Assembly (NCBI RefSeq): GCF_030244015.1
Contig: NZ_JASSYX010000002.1
Location: 1 to 64,000, forward strand
Length of the DNA: 64,000 bases
From: Pedobacter ginsengisoli
GTDB taxonomy: Bacteria > Bacteroidota > Bacteroidia > Sphingobacteriales > Sphingobacteriaceae
Direction of reading: 5' to 3'
Each line of letters starts with the position of its first letter. The stretch's first letter is position 1. Shown here piece by piece: positions 26,403 to 35,085 of the stretch. Under the pieces are notes generated by a model. That model had not been told where the DNA came from and searched no databases. It saw nothing but the letters and a program-made list of their open reading frames with translations. Position numbers and translations under genes: made by a program.

Positions 26403-27813
26403 ACTGCCATCCCCCTCCGAGGGCTCTGTACAAATTTACTACAGCCTGCAGCTTTTGCAGCCTGTCATTGATACTGCTGAGCTGGGCAGCTAAAAGGCTT
26501 TGTTCCGATGTCAGTACATCCGTATAGTTTGTTGCAGAGCTATAACGCAGTAATTCTTTGGTAAAGTCAACGGCCTTGGTCAGAGCGGCGATCTGTTTTG
26601 CCCTGGTGGCTTCTTTTTCAGCTGCGGTCTGGTAGGCGTATAAAGCATTGGAAACTTCCTGTCCGCCAGTTAACAAGGTCTGCTGGAAGCTGTAAAATGC
26701 CTGCTGCTGCTGTGCCTCTGCAGTTCTAAGCCTGACTTTGTTCTGACCCTTGTTGAAAATTGGCTGGGTAAGTCCGCCGATCAGGTTATAAAATATTGAA
26801 TTGTCGAAAAAGTTTTTGACATCCAGGCTGGACAAGCCACCATTTGCTGTCAGCGTAAGGGCAGGATAGAAGTATGTCCTGGCAACATTCTTGTTTTCAA
26901 ATGCAGCACGGAAAGCAAATTCTGCGGCTTGTACATCGGGCCTGTTCTGCAGGAGCTGGGCAGATACCCCGGTCTGTAAACTGCTGTAGGCCATCTGAGC
27001 GTCAAGGTTAGACCTTTCAATACCACCAGGCCCTTTTCCCAGCAGGATACTCAGCGCATTTTCACCCTCCCTGATGCTTCTTTTCAGATCAGGAATGGTG
27101 ACCTGGGCAGCATACAGATTGGCTTCACTTTGCACTACTGCTGCGCCGTTTACTACAGCACCCTCTTTCAGTGACTTCATGGTCTCTACATCTTTTTCCC
27201 TGATACCGACGGTCTGCTCGGTGATGGCCAGTTGCTTATCCAATGCCAGCAGGTTATAATAAATATTGGCGATATTGGCAATCAGCTGTGTTTGTACAGC
27301 TCTTTTTGCTGCATCTGTCTGCAATAGTGAGGCATAAGCGGCCCGCTTGCTGCTGCTCAGTTTCCCCCAGATGTCTGCCTCCCAGCTCGTACTCAATTGC
27401 GCCCTGTAGGTTTGTGTTTCTGTGTTGATATTTACACCCGGCGGAAAGTTCAATGCAGCTTTAGACTGCTTGGCATCTGTGACCGATACATCGGCCGAAA
27501 GGCTGGGCAGAAAGGCAGCTTTGCTTTGCAGCAGGGCAGCCTCTGCAATTTTAATCCTTTCTACGGCTTGTTTCAGGTCCAGGTTTTCATTTAGGCCCTG
27601 CTGGATTAGTGTTTGCAGTGTCTGGTCTGCAAACAAAGTTTTCCAGGGCAGATCAGCGATGGTAGTTGTGTCTGTAACGGTGTTATCACGGTAGAGTCCA
27701 TTGCTGTTGAGCGCCGGTCGTTCGTATTTTTTGGTAACACACGCGGTTAATGCAAGTGTGCAGAAACCGATGATGATATATGACTTTTTATGGATTGGGT
27801 TCATGTTTTTCAT
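26401..27813 (-). CDS. RND efflux outer-membrane factor (TolC/NodT type lipoprotein)
   Basis: 470 residues from the MKNMNPIH start at 27813, four bases after the pump stop codon; a longer in-frame start at 27885 would overlap the pump by 68 bases and spoil the signal peptide. The lipobox is LTAC near residue 24. Two repeated outer-membrane efflux (OEP) regions of long alpha helices follow (about 60-265 and 275-460), as in OprM/NodT. Forms the outer channel of a tripartite exporter with the two genes upstream. Last gene of the operon, ended by a long hairpin. Confidence 0.92.
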   Translation of the reverse strand: MKNMNPIHKKSYIIIGFCTLALTACVTKKYERPALNSNGLYRDNTVTDTTTIADLPWKTLFADQTLQTLIQQGLNENLDLKQAVERIKIAEAALLQSKAAFLPSLSADVSVTDAKQSKAALNFPPGVNINTETQTYRAQLSTSWEADIWGKLSSSKRAAYASLLQTDAAKRAVQTQLIANIANIYYNLLALDKQLAITEQTVGIREKDVETMKSLKEGAVVNGAAVVQSEANLYAAQVTIPDLKRSIREGENALSILLGKGPGGIERSNLDAQMAYSSLQTGVSAQLLQNRPDVQAAEFAFRAAFENKNVARTYFYPALTLTANGGLSSLDVKNFFDNSIFYNLIGGLTQPIFNKGQNKVRLRTAEAQQQQAFYSFQQTLLTGGQEVSNALYAYQTAAEKEATRAKQIAALTKAVDFTKELLRYSSATNYTDVLTSEQSLLAAQLSSINDRLQKLQAVVNLYRALGGGWQ

Positions 27814-27817
27814 TAAA

Positions 27818-30800
27818 TTAATGTTCACGGGTATCAACTTCCGGAAATTCAAGTTCAGCCTGTTCTTTAACAATTCCATCTTCAAAAGGAGATTTGCTGC
27901 TGACCCGTTCCTGAAGGGACTGAAAAATAATGAACAGTGCCGGAATTACAAATACACCAAACAGGGTTCCGATCAGCATTCCTCCAACTGCGCCGGTACC
28001 AATAGATTTATTACCAGCGGCACCAACGCCGGTGGAAAGCATCAGCGGCATCAGCCCAAGAATAAATGCAAATGAGGTCATTAAAATCGGACGCAGCCTG
28101 GCAGTCGCACCATTGATTGCGGCATCTACGATGCTCATGCCCTTGCGCCTTCTGTCCACCGCAAACTCTACAATCAAAATGGCGTTTTTTGCGAGCAGAC
28201 CAACCAGCATGATCAGGGTGATCTGGGTATAGATGTTGTTATCTACTTTAAAAATCTTGTCAAAAATAAACACACCGGCCAACCCGATCGGCAGTGAGAT
28301 CAATACTGCCAGCGGCAGGATGTAGCTTTCATATTGCGCGCAAAGCAGGAAATATACAAAGACAACGCAAAGCAGGAAGATGAAAATAGTCTGACTACCA
28401 CTGGCTACTTCCTCGCGGGAAAGACCAGAAAATTCATACCCGTAGCCGGCAGGTAAATGTATCGCTGCCTCTTCCTGTACTGCTTTCAATGCATCACCGG
28501 AACTGTAGCCCGGGTTTGGACTGCCTGTTACTGCAATAGAGGTAAACAAGTTAAAACGGGAAATGGCCTGTGGTCCGTATACCTTTTTCAAAGTAATGAA
28601 TTCGCCGATAGGCGCCATATCTCCTTTAGCATTCCTTACGTAAATGCCATTTAAGCTTTGCTCATTTGCCCTGTAGGCTGCGTCTGCCTGGTACATGACA
28701 CGGTACTGCTTTCCAAACTTATTGAAATTGGAAGCATATACACCGCCATAATAGCCCTGTAAAACGCCCAGTACATCATTTACATTTAACCCGGCCTGTT
28801 TTATGGTCGCTACATTGACGTCAATCTGATATTGAGGGAAATTTGGGTTGAAGGAGGTGGATGCATACTGTACTTCCGGTCTTTTGCCCAGTGCGGCAAG
28901 AAATCCGTTACCGATGGCATTGAATTTATTGATGTCACCGCCGGTCTTGTCCTGTAGCTGAAATTCAAATCCACCACTGGTACCAAAGCCCTGTATGGTT
29001 GGCGGAGCAAAGAAAATGATCTTCGCGCCTTTCATATTTGCAGTCTTGGCAAAAAGTTCCCCAATGATCGCTTTTACATCGCGTTCGCGTTCTTTCCAGG
29101 GTTTTAATCTGCTGATTACCATACCGTATGAACTTCCTGAACCACTGATCAGGCTTCGGCCCACAACCCTGATGGAATTGTTTACTTCAGGAATGGTATG
29201 TACGATGCTGTCGATTCGTGCGATGACTTCGTTGGTACGTTCCTGAGAGGTGGAGGGCGGAAGGGAAATGTCTGACATGATCGTTCCAAGATCCTCATTT
29301 GGTACAAATCCTTTAGGGGTAGTATTCATTGTCCAGATTAATGCCACTGTAAATAGTGCGATGCCTGCGAGGGCAATCCATTTTTTGCGTGCAAGGAAAC
29401 TGACCGAACGTTTGTACCGGTTGGTCATCAGGTCAAATGACGTATTAAAGGCTGTATAAAAACGCTGCAGTAAATTTTTCTTTTTGCCATGGTCATCGGC
29501 ATGGGGTTTTAAAAACAGTGCGCAAAGCGCCGGACTCAGTGTAAGTGCGTTGATGGCCGACAAGATGATGGCGATAGCCAGTGTCAAACCGAACTGCTTA
29601 TAAAATACACCAGACGATCCCTGGATAAAGCTCACAGGGATAAATACCGCTGCCATAACCAGTGTAATCGAAATGATGGCGCCTGTAATGTCCTCCATAG
29701 CATCTACAGTCGCCTTCCTGGCCGAAGTATACCCATGATCGAGCTTGGCGTGCACCGCCTCTACCACAACGATGGCATCATCTACGACAATCCCTATGGC
29801 AAGTACGAGTGCAAACAAAGTAAGCAAATTGATGGTAAAACCAAATAAGCTCAGAAAAAAGAAAGTACCGATAATTGCAACAGGTACACTAATCGCGGGG
29901 ATCAGGGTAGACCGGAAGTCCTGAAGGAAAACAAATACAACAATAAATACCAGGATAAACGCTTCTATCAAAGTATGGATTACCTTTTCAATGGACGCAT
30001 CCAAAAAGTCATTTACGTTTACGATAGGCGCATAATGAACCCCTTTGGGGAAGTTTGCGGATGCATTTTCCAATACCTGTAATGAACCTTCGATCACTTC
30101 TTTGGCATTTGAGCCTGCGGTCTGATTGATAGCGACACCCAATGCAGGCTTGCCGTCGAAACGTACAGAACTGGCATAACTTTGTGCACCGAGTTCAATC
30201 CGTGCAATATCCTTTAATCTCAAAATCTGCCCGTTGGCGGCTGTTCTGATAATGATGTTGCTAAATTCTGTTTCATTTTTTAACCGGCCGGAATACTTTA
30301 AGGTATACTGGAAAGTTTGATTTCCCTGTTCACCAAACTGTCCCGGAGCAGCTTCTATATTCTGTTCAGCCAATGCAAGACTGATGTCGTTTGGAACCAG
30401 GCCATAAGTGGCCATCACATCTGGTTTAAGCCAGATCCTCATGGTATAATCCATTAAACCAAAAGCGCTCGCATCACCTACACCGTTGATCCGTTTGATC
30501 TGAGGGATCAGGTTGATGTTGGCGTAGTTCTGCAAAAATTTCTGATCATAGGATGCGCTGTCGCTGTAGATCCCGAAGATCAGCAGGTTACTCGCCTGCC
30601 TTTTGGCTGTCACTACCCCGGAACGGATCACCTCCGCTGGCAGTAAACTGGTAGCCCTTGATACCCGGTTTTGTACATTGACGGCAGCAAGATCGGGATT
30701 GGTACCCAGTTTAAAATTTATCGTAATGGTGGCCGTTCCATCGTTACTGGCGGTAGAAGTCATATAGGTCATGTCCTCCACGCCATTGATCTGCTCTTCC

Positions 30801-30994
30801 AGAGGAACCACCACACTGTTCATGACCACATCGGCATTGGCGCCCTGGTAGGAAGCCGAAACCTGTACTGTTGGCGGTGCGATGTCAGGATATTGCGATA
30901 TGGGAAGCGTAATGAGTCCCAGGATACCCAGAATCACTATAATGATGGAAATTACTGTTGATAAAACAGGTTTCTCTATGAATTTCTTAAACAT
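27818..30994 (-). CDS. RND efflux pump, inner-membrane permease (AcrB/HAE1 family)
   Basis: 1058 residues with the classic duplicated AcrB layout: helix 1 at the start (PVLSTVISIIIVILGILGL), porter domains, helices 2-7 near 340-560 including VVDDAIVVVEAV with the proton-relay Asp residues in helix 4, a second periplasmic half, and helices 8-12 near 880-1030 (AKNAILIVEFA). Exports hydrophobic drugs, detergents or bile-salt-like molecules using proton flow. Lies three bases after the fusion-protein gene and four bases before the outer-membrane factor gene. Substrates are unknown. Confidence 0.95.
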   Translation of the reverse strand: MFKKFIEKPVLSTVISIIIVILGILGLITLPISQYPDIAPPTVQVSASYQGANADVVMNSVVVPLEEQINGVEDMTYMTSTASNDGTATITINFKLGTNPDLAAVNVQNRVSRATSLLPAEVIRSGVVTAKRQASNLLIFGIYSDSASYDQKFLQNYANINLIPQIKRINGVGDASAFGLMDYTMRIWLKPDVMATYGLVPNDISLALAEQNIEAAPGQFGEQGNQTFQYTLKYSGRLKNETEFSNIIIRTAANGQILRLKDIARIELGAQSYASSVRFDGKPALGVAINQTAGSNAKEVIEGSLQVLENASANFPKGVHYAPIVNVNDFLDASIEKVIHTLIEAFILVFIVVFVFLQDFRSTLIPAISVPVAIIGTFFFLSLFGFTINLLTLFALVLAIGIVVDDAIVVVEAVHAKLDHGYTSARKATVDAMEDITGAIISITLVMAAVFIPVSFIQGSSGVFYKQFGLTLAIAIILSAINALTLSPALCALFLKPHADDHGKKKNLLQRFYTAFNTSFDLMTNRYKRSVSFLARKKWIALAGIALFTVALIWTMNTTPKGFVPNEDLGTIMSDISLPPSTSQERTNEVIARIDSIVHTIPEVNNSIRVVGRSLISGSGSSYGMVISRLKPWKERERDVKAIIGELFAKTANMKGAKIIFFAPPTIQGFGTSGGFEFQLQDKTGGDINKFNAIGNGFLAALGKRPEVQYASTSFNPNFPQYQIDVNVATIKQAGLNVNDVLGVLQGYYGGVYASNFNKFGKQYRVMYQADAAYRANEQSLNGIYVRNAKGDMAPIGEFITLKKVYGPQAISRFNLFTSIAVTGSPNPGYSSGDALKAVQEEAAIHLPAGYGYEFSGLSREEVASGSQTIFIFLLCVVFVYFLLCAQYESYILPLAVLISLPIGLAGVFIFDKIFKVDNNIYTQITLIMLVGLLAKNAILIVEFAVDRRRKGMSIVDAAINGATARLRPILMTSFAFILGLMPLMLSTGVGAAGNKSIGTGAVGGMLIGTLFGVFVIPALFIIFQSLQERVSSKSPFEDGIVKEQAELEFPEVDTREH

Positions 30995-30997
30995 AAA

Positions 30998-32164
30998 TTA
31001 TTTTTTAAGTTCTGTGTATACAGAATCAGTACTTTGTTCTTCCGGTTTGATCGTGGCGCCATCTTTAAGGCTCTGAAATCCTTCTAAAACAATTTTATCA
31101 CCAGCTTTAATGCCTCTTGTTGCTACATAAAAATTGCCTTTGGTAATCTCCATGATCTGGACTTCGGTGTTTTTCACAATTCCCTGGCCGTCAACCACAT
31201 ACACAAATTTTTTGCCCTGGAGGTCGGTAGTCGATTTTTGAGGGATCAGTATCGCATTGTCAAGATGCTGGGGGATACGTACAGCAGCACTTGCTCCGCT
31301 TCTGAGGATCATTGACGGGTTAGAAAAAGTGGCCCTCAAACTTGCAGATCCTGTATTGGTATTGATCAGCCCGTTGATCGACTCAATTTTACCATTTTGA
31401 GCATATATAGTACCATCGGCAAGCACCAGCGATACAGCGGGGATATTTTTCATTTGCTCCGCAAGCGTTTTCCCATTGTAGGTATTTGAGAAATCCAGTA
31501 ATTGCTTCTCATTCAACGAAAAGTAAGCATAAACTCTTGAGATGTTCGAAACGGTTGTCAGCGGCTCTGCTCCGGTTGGACTCACCAGGCTTCCGGTTTT
31601 GAATGGAATGCTTCCGATGACACCATCTACCGGACTGGTGATACGGGTATAGCCCAGGTTTGTTTTTGCGTTCACCAGTTCAGCCCTGGCTTGTGCGAGC
31701 GCCGCCTTTCTGCTTTGCAGGGTCAGCTGTGCCGCATCGAGGTCATATTTACTGATGATGTCTTTTTCTACCAGGGGTTTTGTTTTATTTACCTGCAGCT
31801 GGGCTGCATTTACATCTGCCTCTGCACTGCTGATGGCGGCATTTGCAGTGCGGACCATTTGTTCATATTGTGGGGCGTTGATGCTGAAAAGCAGCTGACC
31901 TTTCTTTACGGTTGCACCTTCATCCACATAAATTTTTTCAATAAAACCATCAACCTTAGGTCTGATGTCGACATTCTGTATGCCTTCAAGGGTTGCGGGG
32001 TAATCTGTTCCCAGGGTTGTTGACTGAGGGGCAACCGCAAACACAGGATATGCCTGGACCTGGTCTGCTCCTGCAGGACCTTTCTTTTGATCGCTATTTC
32101 CGCATGAACTGATGAAGAGTAAAGCCGGTAATAATAAGTAGAGAGAGTGGAATGTTTTTTTCAT
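30998..32164 (-). CDS. RND efflux membrane-fusion protein
   Basis: 388-residue periplasmic adaptor (AcrA/MexA type). A lipoprotein signal with the lipobox ISSC near residues 18-21 anchors it to the inner membrane. Barrel-sandwich hybrid halves (IRPKVDGFIEKIYVDEG and VISPV-like TRITSPVDGVIGS) flank an alpha-hairpin (about 95-160), then beta-barrel and membrane-proximal domains. First gene of the three-gene efflux operon; a 9-8-9 inverted repeat about 90 bases upstream is a likely operator. Confidence 0.94.
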   Translation of the reverse strand: MKKTFHSLYLLLPALLFISSCGNSDQKKGPAGADQVQAYPVFAVAPQSTTLGTDYPATLEGIQNVDIRPKVDGFIEKIYVDEGATVKKGQLLFSINAPQYEQMVRTANAAISSAEADVNAAQLQVNKTKPLVEKDIISKYDLDAAQLTLQSRKAALAQARAELVNAKTNLGYTRITSPVDGVIGSIPFKTGSLVSPTGAEPLTTVSNISRVYAYFSLNEKQLLDFSNTYNGKTLAEQMKNIPAVSLVLADGTIYAQNGKIESINGLINTNTGSASLRATFSNPSMILRSGASAAVRIPQHLDNAILIPQKSTTDLQGKKFVYVVDGQGIVKNTEVQIMEITKGNFYVATRGIKAGDKIVLEGFQSLKDGATIKPEEQSTDSVYTELKK

Positions 32165-32251
32165 TGGAATTTCGTATTTTTATGGGTAAGCCATCAGCTG
32201 GCGAAATTATTCATACTTACAAACAGATAAAACATCAAATTGTAATGTTTC

Positions 32252-32277
32252 GTTTAGTTATTTCTTTGTAACTAAAC
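32252..32277. promoter_or_regulatory. inverted repeat upstream of efflux operon
   Basis: GTTTAGTTA (32252-32260), 8-base spacer, TAACTAAAC (32269-32277): a perfect 9-bp inverted repeat, the size of a TetR-family operator. A further TAACTAA half-site lies at 32303-32309. No regulator gene is adjacent in the window, so the binding protein is unknown. Confidence 0.6.
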
Positions 32278-32325
32278 ATTTGCAGAAAAAGTACCAGGTG
32301 ATTAACTAAGTGAAGACGGAAAAAG

Positions 32326-33006
32326 CTATACGGGCATATGTCTGTGGACCTGCCGCAAGGCAAATTCCAGTTGTTCGGCTGGTGTGAGGTCAGTATTGTC
32401 CAGTACGATAGCATCTTCTGCGCGCGTTAGCGGGCTTTCGAGCCTCGTAGTATCGGCGTAGTCCCTGTGAGCGATGTTTTCAAATACTTCTTCCAGGGTG
32501 GTCAGGTTGTCTCCTTTGCTTTGCAGTTCTTTAAAACGGCGCTCGGCTCTGATCTTTGGATCGGCAGTCATAAAAAGCTTTACCTGCGCATCTTCAAATA
32601 CAGTTGTGCCGATGTCCCGGCCATCCATGACAATATTTTTGGATTTTCCCATGCGCTGCTGCTGCTTTACCATTTCGTGGCGCACTTGTTTATTGGCCGA
32701 AACCTCACTTACATTTTCGGATACCGGCATTTGACGGATCTCTTCGGAAACTTCCTCTCCGTTTAAGGTGATGTGCGATTCGTAATCCCTGGAGTGAAAA
32801 TTCAGCTCGATATGATCAAGTGCGTCTTTTACCGCCCGGGCGTCGTTTACATCGATCTGATTTCTAAGAAAATATAAGGTAACGGCCCTGTACATGGCGC
32901 CACTGTCAATATAGATAAAACCTAATTTTTTAGCCAGCGCTTTAGCTAAAGTGCTTTTTCCACAAGATGAATAACCATCTATTGCTACAACCAGGTTTTT
33001 TCTCAT
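32326..33006 (-). CDS. cmk: cytidylate kinase
   Basis: 226 residues from the MRKNLVV start at 33006. An upstream ATG (33033) is rejected because a TACCTTTG -7 element (33013-33020) lies between them. P-loop GYSSCGKST near residues 11-19; the NMP-binding region with SGAMYRAVTLYF and the VMDGRDIGTTVF segment are typical of Cmk. Phosphorylates CMP and dCMP with ATP. Divergent from the ribosome rescue gene; no rpsA follows it, unlike in many bacteria. Confidence 0.95.
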   Translation of the reverse strand: MRKNLVVAIDGYSSCGKSTLAKALAKKLGFIYIDSGAMYRAVTLYFLRNQIDVNDARAVKDALDHIELNFHSRDYESHITLNGEEVSEEIRQMPVSENVSEVSANKQVRHEMVKQQQRMGKSKNIVMDGRDIGTTVFEDAQVKLFMTADPKIRAERRFKELQSKGDNLTTLEEVFENIAHRDYADTTRLESPLTRAEDAIVLDNTDLTPAEQLEFALRQVHRHMPV

Positions 33007-33012
33007 ATAAAA

Positions 33013-33020
33013 CAAAGGTA
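33013..33020 (-). promoter_or_regulatory. cmk -7 element
   Basis: TACCTTTG on the minus strand, exact TAnnTTTG, 7 bases before the cmk ATG; no clear -33 partner. It implies a very short leader. Confidence 0.45.
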
Positions 33021-33083
33021 GTATTTTAGACAATTGGCATTGGTTTATTTTTTATTAAATGAACTACACCGTGCCTGAATTGT

Positions 33084-33091
33084 TATTTTTG
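33084..33091 (+). promoter_or_regulatory. arfB -7 element
   Basis: TATTTTTG, exact TAnnTTTG, ending four bases before the ATG at 33096, so the transcript would start at or next to the start codon. No TTTG -33 element at the usual distance. Confidence 0.45.
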
Positions 33092-33095
33092 CAGT

Positions 33096-33506
33096 ATGTT
33101 GCCGTCAAAAGAAGAACTCATTAAGGTTGTTACTTTCAAAACTTCGAGAAGCGGAGGGAAGGGGGGACAAAATGTAAATAAGGTTTCCAGTAAAGTAGAA
33201 TTGGTCCTGGACCTGAGCTTTACGCCTTTTTTTACAGAAGAGGAGCGGGTCCTCTTAAGGGAAAAGCTTGCAAACCGGCTTGATCTTGAGGGATGTCTGC
33301 ATGTTGTCTCGCAGGAAGACCGGAGTCAGCTGATGAACAAAGAGCGGACACTCTTAAAACTGCTTGCCCTGCTGAAATCTGCACTTCACATTCAAAAAAA
33401 GAGGAAACCTACCAAAATCCCTAAAGCAATGATCCGAAAAAGACTTGCCGATAAGCAGTCCGTTGGCGCTAAAAAAGAATTGCGCAGGCGTCCGCAGCCT
33501 GATTAG
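33096..33506 (+). CDS. arfB: peptidyl-tRNA hydrolase ArfB-like ribosome rescue factor
   Basis: 136 residues with the class I release-factor GGQ motif in SRSGGKGGQNVNKVSSKVEL (residues about 14-33) and a basic C-terminal tail rich in Lys/Arg (HIQKKRKPTKIPKAM and KKELRRRPQ) that in ArfB enters the empty mRNA channel. It frees stalled ribosomes by hydrolysing peptidyl-tRNA without a stop codon. Stands alone, divergent from cmk and convergent with the lipid A deacylase gene 21 bases away. A standard release factor is excluded because codon-recognition domains are absent. Confidence 0.92.
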   Translation: MLPSKEELIKVVTFKTSRSGGKGGQNVNKVSSKVELVLDLSFTPFFTEEERVLLREKLANRLDLEGCLHVVSQEDRSQLMNKERTLLKLLALLKSALHIQKKRKPTKIPKAMIRKRLADKQSVGAKKELRRRPQPD

Positions 33507-33527
33507 ATTTAAACTGCAATACCAGTC

Positions 33528-34484
33528 TTAATTAAACCGGTAGAACATACTGATCGACCCGTATTGGTGTGCTTTTGCGGGACTTTTGATCTCTTTTGTT
33601 TTAAAGATCATTCCAAAATCGAATGTAAAACGCTGTGAGCTGTAATTGACACCAAACTGCTGGGCAAAAACTACGGGCTTAATGTCAAAAGTAACCGGGC
33701 TGTCCTCATTAAACATACTTCCCTGTACTGTCGCGTCGTAGGCCACAAAATTAAGCTGTGGTTTGGCGTAAAAGAAGAGTTCACGTTTGACGAGTGCTTT
33801 TGTTTTTGCATTGTTTCCGATAACGGCCTTGGTATAACCCGAGTTGAACAATTGATTGATCCTGCCTGCCCTGAATAATACTCCTGCTCCGGCGCCGCTA
33901 AATGTGGTACCTGCGTTGACATAACCTTCAAAGGAAAAATCCGTAGCCTGGTCAGAGGCCCGGTGAAGCAACCGGGTGTATTGGGCGGAAAGATTTATTG
34001 AAAGCTCATTTTTTATCTGATAATCCCAGCCCCCGAGTTCATAGAACCCTATCACGTCGTGCAGTAGTTCCTGACCGCCTTCAGCTAGTGAATTAGGCCC
34101 GGTTGTTCCCAATTCAACGCTGGTTTTTAAAATGCGTTCATTGCTTTTAAACCAGCTCATGGCCGCGCCGGCATACAGATAGCCGGCAAATGGCCTGTCC
34201 TGCTTGTCCGGGTTCGGGGAGTAGCCTGATATCGGATTATACATCTTCTGACCAGCAGAGATCTCCCAGATCTTTTTTTCAAATCCATGTTTTAGCTTTT
34301 GCTGGTCAGTGGCGTGCCTGAAGCTGATAAAAAGCCCATTGGTATAGTATCTGTCTGAGCCCTGTGCCAAATAGGAGTCATTGTCACTTTTAAAGCCAAA
34401 TTCATTTTTAAATGTCTGTGCAAAAAGAGTGCTGCCTGATAAAAGGAAGAAAAAGACGAAGGCAGGAAGAAGTTTATAGTTCAT
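33528..34484 (-). CDS. LpxR-like lipid A deacylase (DUF2219)
   Basis: 318 residues from MNYKLLPAF at 34484; a longer frame from 34529 runs through a terminator hairpin and is rejected. Signal peptide about 1-22 (ending TLFAQ). The opening FGFKSDNDSYLAQGSDRYYTNG matches the N-terminal region of LpxR, an outer-membrane barrel that removes 3'-acyloxyacyl groups of lipid A in a calcium-dependent manner; the last residues (GSISMFYRFN) look like a barrel end. Follows another small barrel gene, with a terminator between. Activity on this organism's lipid A is inferred from family. Confidence 0.8.
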   Translation of the reverse strand: MNYKLLPAFVFFFLLSGSTLFAQTFKNEFGFKSDNDSYLAQGSDRYYTNGLFISFRHATDQQKLKHGFEKKIWEISAGQKMYNPISGYSPNPDKQDRPFAGYLYAGAAMSWFKSNERILKTSVELGTTGPNSLAEGGQELLHDVIGFYELGGWDYQIKNELSINLSAQYTRLLHRASDQATDFSFEGYVNAGTTFSGAGAGVLFRAGRINQLFNSGYTKAVIGNNAKTKALVKRELFFYAKPQLNFVAYDATVQGSMFNEDSPVTFDIKPVVFAQQFGVNYSSQRFTFDFGMIFKTKEIKSPAKAHQYGSISMFYRFN

Positions 34485-34492
34485 TGATTGAT

Positions 34493-34519
34493 TAAAAAAA
34501 CTCCGGCGGCTTGCCGGAG
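34493..34519 (-). terminator. intrinsic terminator between two outer-membrane protein genes
   Basis: CTCCGGC (34501-34507) and GCCGGAG (34513-34519) with a 5-base loop; on the minus strand followed by seven T. It lies after the 163-residue protein gene and before the LpxR-like gene, so it can uncouple or reduce expression of the latter. Confidence 0.85.
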
Positions 34520-34541
34520 TCCGGTACAATATTTTCAGAAT

Positions 34542-35033
34542 TTAAAATGAATAACCGAAACTGATACCGCCATAATAAGGCAGGAAAAAGTCTTTACTAA
34601 AGACCGGGCTCAAGCCTGCCCGGAAAGAAAAACCGCCATCTTCAGGCTGTACCCGGTAAAAAAAGCTCATGGTACCAATTACATTGCTTTCATTTTTATT
34701 AAAGAGCACTTCACTGTTGCCGCTGGTACTGATATAAGTTGCTCCAAGCCCCAGCTCAAAAAATTTATTATCTTTTCCAAGCAGATAGTTTAAAGATAAC
34801 GGCACAGTTGTAATTTTATCGCCGTCCAATGCAAAATAACCGATACCTGCCCTGCCGCCAAGCCCGTCTTTCCGGTTGGTAAACCTGGAATCATAGTTTG
34901 CAGTAAAGGTGAGCCCCTGTCCGCCAAGTTCCACGAAAATGTTTTGCGCGCGTTTTCCGGCCTCCTGAGCTAAGGCATTCTGCAAGCTGGTTACCGCAAA
35001 AAGAAAACCTAAAAGTAATGTGATCTTTTTCAT
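34542..35033 (-). CDS. small outer-membrane beta-barrel-like protein, unknown function
   Basis: 163 residues, signal peptide about 1-22 (ending QNALAQ). The rest alternates short beta strands (FVELGGQGLTFTANYDSRF, GGRAGIGYFAL, PLSLNYLLG) and ends GGISFGYSF with terminal Phe, typical of an 8-stranded outer-membrane barrel. I do not recognise a specific family. It lies 52 bases after lon on the same strand and is followed by a terminator. Confidence 0.7.
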   Translation of the reverse strand: MKKITLLLGFLFAVTSLQNALAQEAGKRAQNIFVELGGQGLTFTANYDSRFTNRKDGLGGRAGIGYFALDGDKITTVPLSLNYLLGKDNKFFELGLGATYISTSGNSEVLFNKNESNVIGTMSFFYRVQPEDGGFSFRAGLSPVFSKDFFLPYYGGISFGYSF

Positions 35034-35085
35034 ATGAGTTTGTTGGTTTGAAATGTTTGGTTGCTCAATATTAAGTAAAAATTAA

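Noticed and set aside
34485..34529. Upstream start for the LpxR-like protein
   Set aside because: The added codons run through a terminator hairpin and would destroy the signal peptide.
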